Shown here in pieces: positions 63,539 to 64,000 of a stretch of DNA of 64,000 nt. This DNA is from Lingula anatina (lineage: Eukaryota; Brachiopoda; Lingulata; Lingulida; Lingulidae). The stretch is taken from NCBI RefSeq assembly GCF_001039355.2, contig NW_019775517.1, positions 157,693 to 221,692 on the forward strand. Reading direction: 5' to 3'. Below the pieces are notes generated by a model. That model was not told the DNA's origin, did not search any database, and worked only from the letters and a program-made list of their open reading frames with translations. Each line of letters opens with the position of its first letter. Position 1 is the stretch's first letter. Both the position numbers and the translations under genes were made by a program.

Positions 63539-63991
63539 ATGGATCTTGCGCAGGTTGATGCACATTTCACTCGACTTTCTCGCAAGACATACAAAAGCAT
63601 TGGGTCTTTAATTCCTTTCAATTTTGCTCAACAACACAGAGATGCATGCTATTTTCTGTCCTCCATAAATAGCCATGTTATCATGCAGCAGTCTGATAAG
63701 GAGGTATATTATGTAACAGCAGAATGAATATGGGTTGAAATCTACGAGTGCAATAACCCTAATGAGGCAGGGCTAAAGAGGTTTTCTAACTGCCTATGTG
63801 ATTTAAAGGCGTTTTGCCCAAAATTCGACGAATCAATTAAAAAAGAAATTCAGTATGAATAGCAATTGATTGTGAAATGGCTGTCGAAAGCAAAGTGGAA
63901 ATCGGACCCTAACAGTATCGATCTTTCCATCGATATAAACATCGAAGTGGGCAATTCAAACTCTACGCTTAATTCACCAGATACAGCTTAA
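63539..63991 (+). pseudogene. Decayed open frame of unknown origin, two in-frame stops
   Basis: One reading frame stays coding-like for about 150 codons, broken only by TGA at 63725 and TAG at 63860, and ends with TAA at 63989. Segments such as HFTRLSRKTYKSIGSLIPF and KWLSKAKWKSDPNSIDLSI look protein-like. I do not recognise the family. It is probably a transposon or host-gene relic, adjacent to a solo MITE. Confidence 0.4.
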
Positions 63992-64000
63992 TTGCACCAT

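Overview
The window is genomic DNA from an animal: AT-rich, intron-split genes with GT/AG splice sites, long non-coding spacers, microsatellites and short inverted-repeat transposons. The gene content and the high divergence between near-duplicate blocks suggest a highly heterozygous marine invertebrate (amphioxus, echinoderm, hemichordate or mollusc are all possible). The sequence alone does not fix the species.

The dominant content is a cluster of otopetrin genes (12-transmembrane proton channels). I reconstructed five, each with the same five downstream exons, called A-E here: gene 1 on + (10346-14371), and genes 2 (17476-21669), 3 (39163-42461), 4 (47519-50897) and 5 (54509-58493) on -. 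In all five the splice phases join exons A-E into one open frame of about 531-585 codons. An upstream exon carrying the start codon is required by phase but was not found for any of them. An intronless rhodopsin-class receptor lies at 3617-4591 (-), with a truncated twin at 882-1726.

Three large tandem duplications shape the rest: 1-1726 / 2735-4460; 27692-32617 / 32644-37580; and 47423-54412 / 54415-62036. Each has a single unresolved base (N at 1727, 27691, 32618, 54413) at its junction. That pattern suggests overlapping allelic contigs placed end to end, so genes 4 and 5 and the two receptor copies may each be one locus. The 96-base N gap at 7583-7678 is flanked by a T-smeared, low-quality copy of the sequence that follows it, so it is probably also a false gap.

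Region by region: 0-4.6 kb receptor locus in two copies; 4.6-10.3 kb spacer with the gap; 10.3-14.4 kb otopetrin 1 with a 1.25-kb inverted-repeat transposon in one intron; 14.4-17.5 kb spacer with an AT-rich palindrome; 17.5-21.7 kb otopetrin 2; 21.7-39.2 kb gene-poor, with a foldback element and the duplicated 4.9-kb block; 39.2-42.5 kb otopetrin 3; 42.5-47.4 kb spacer with a 20-bp minisatellite; 47.4-62 kb otopetrins 4 and 5; 62-64 kb decayed coding-like sequence and a nested inverted-repeat element.
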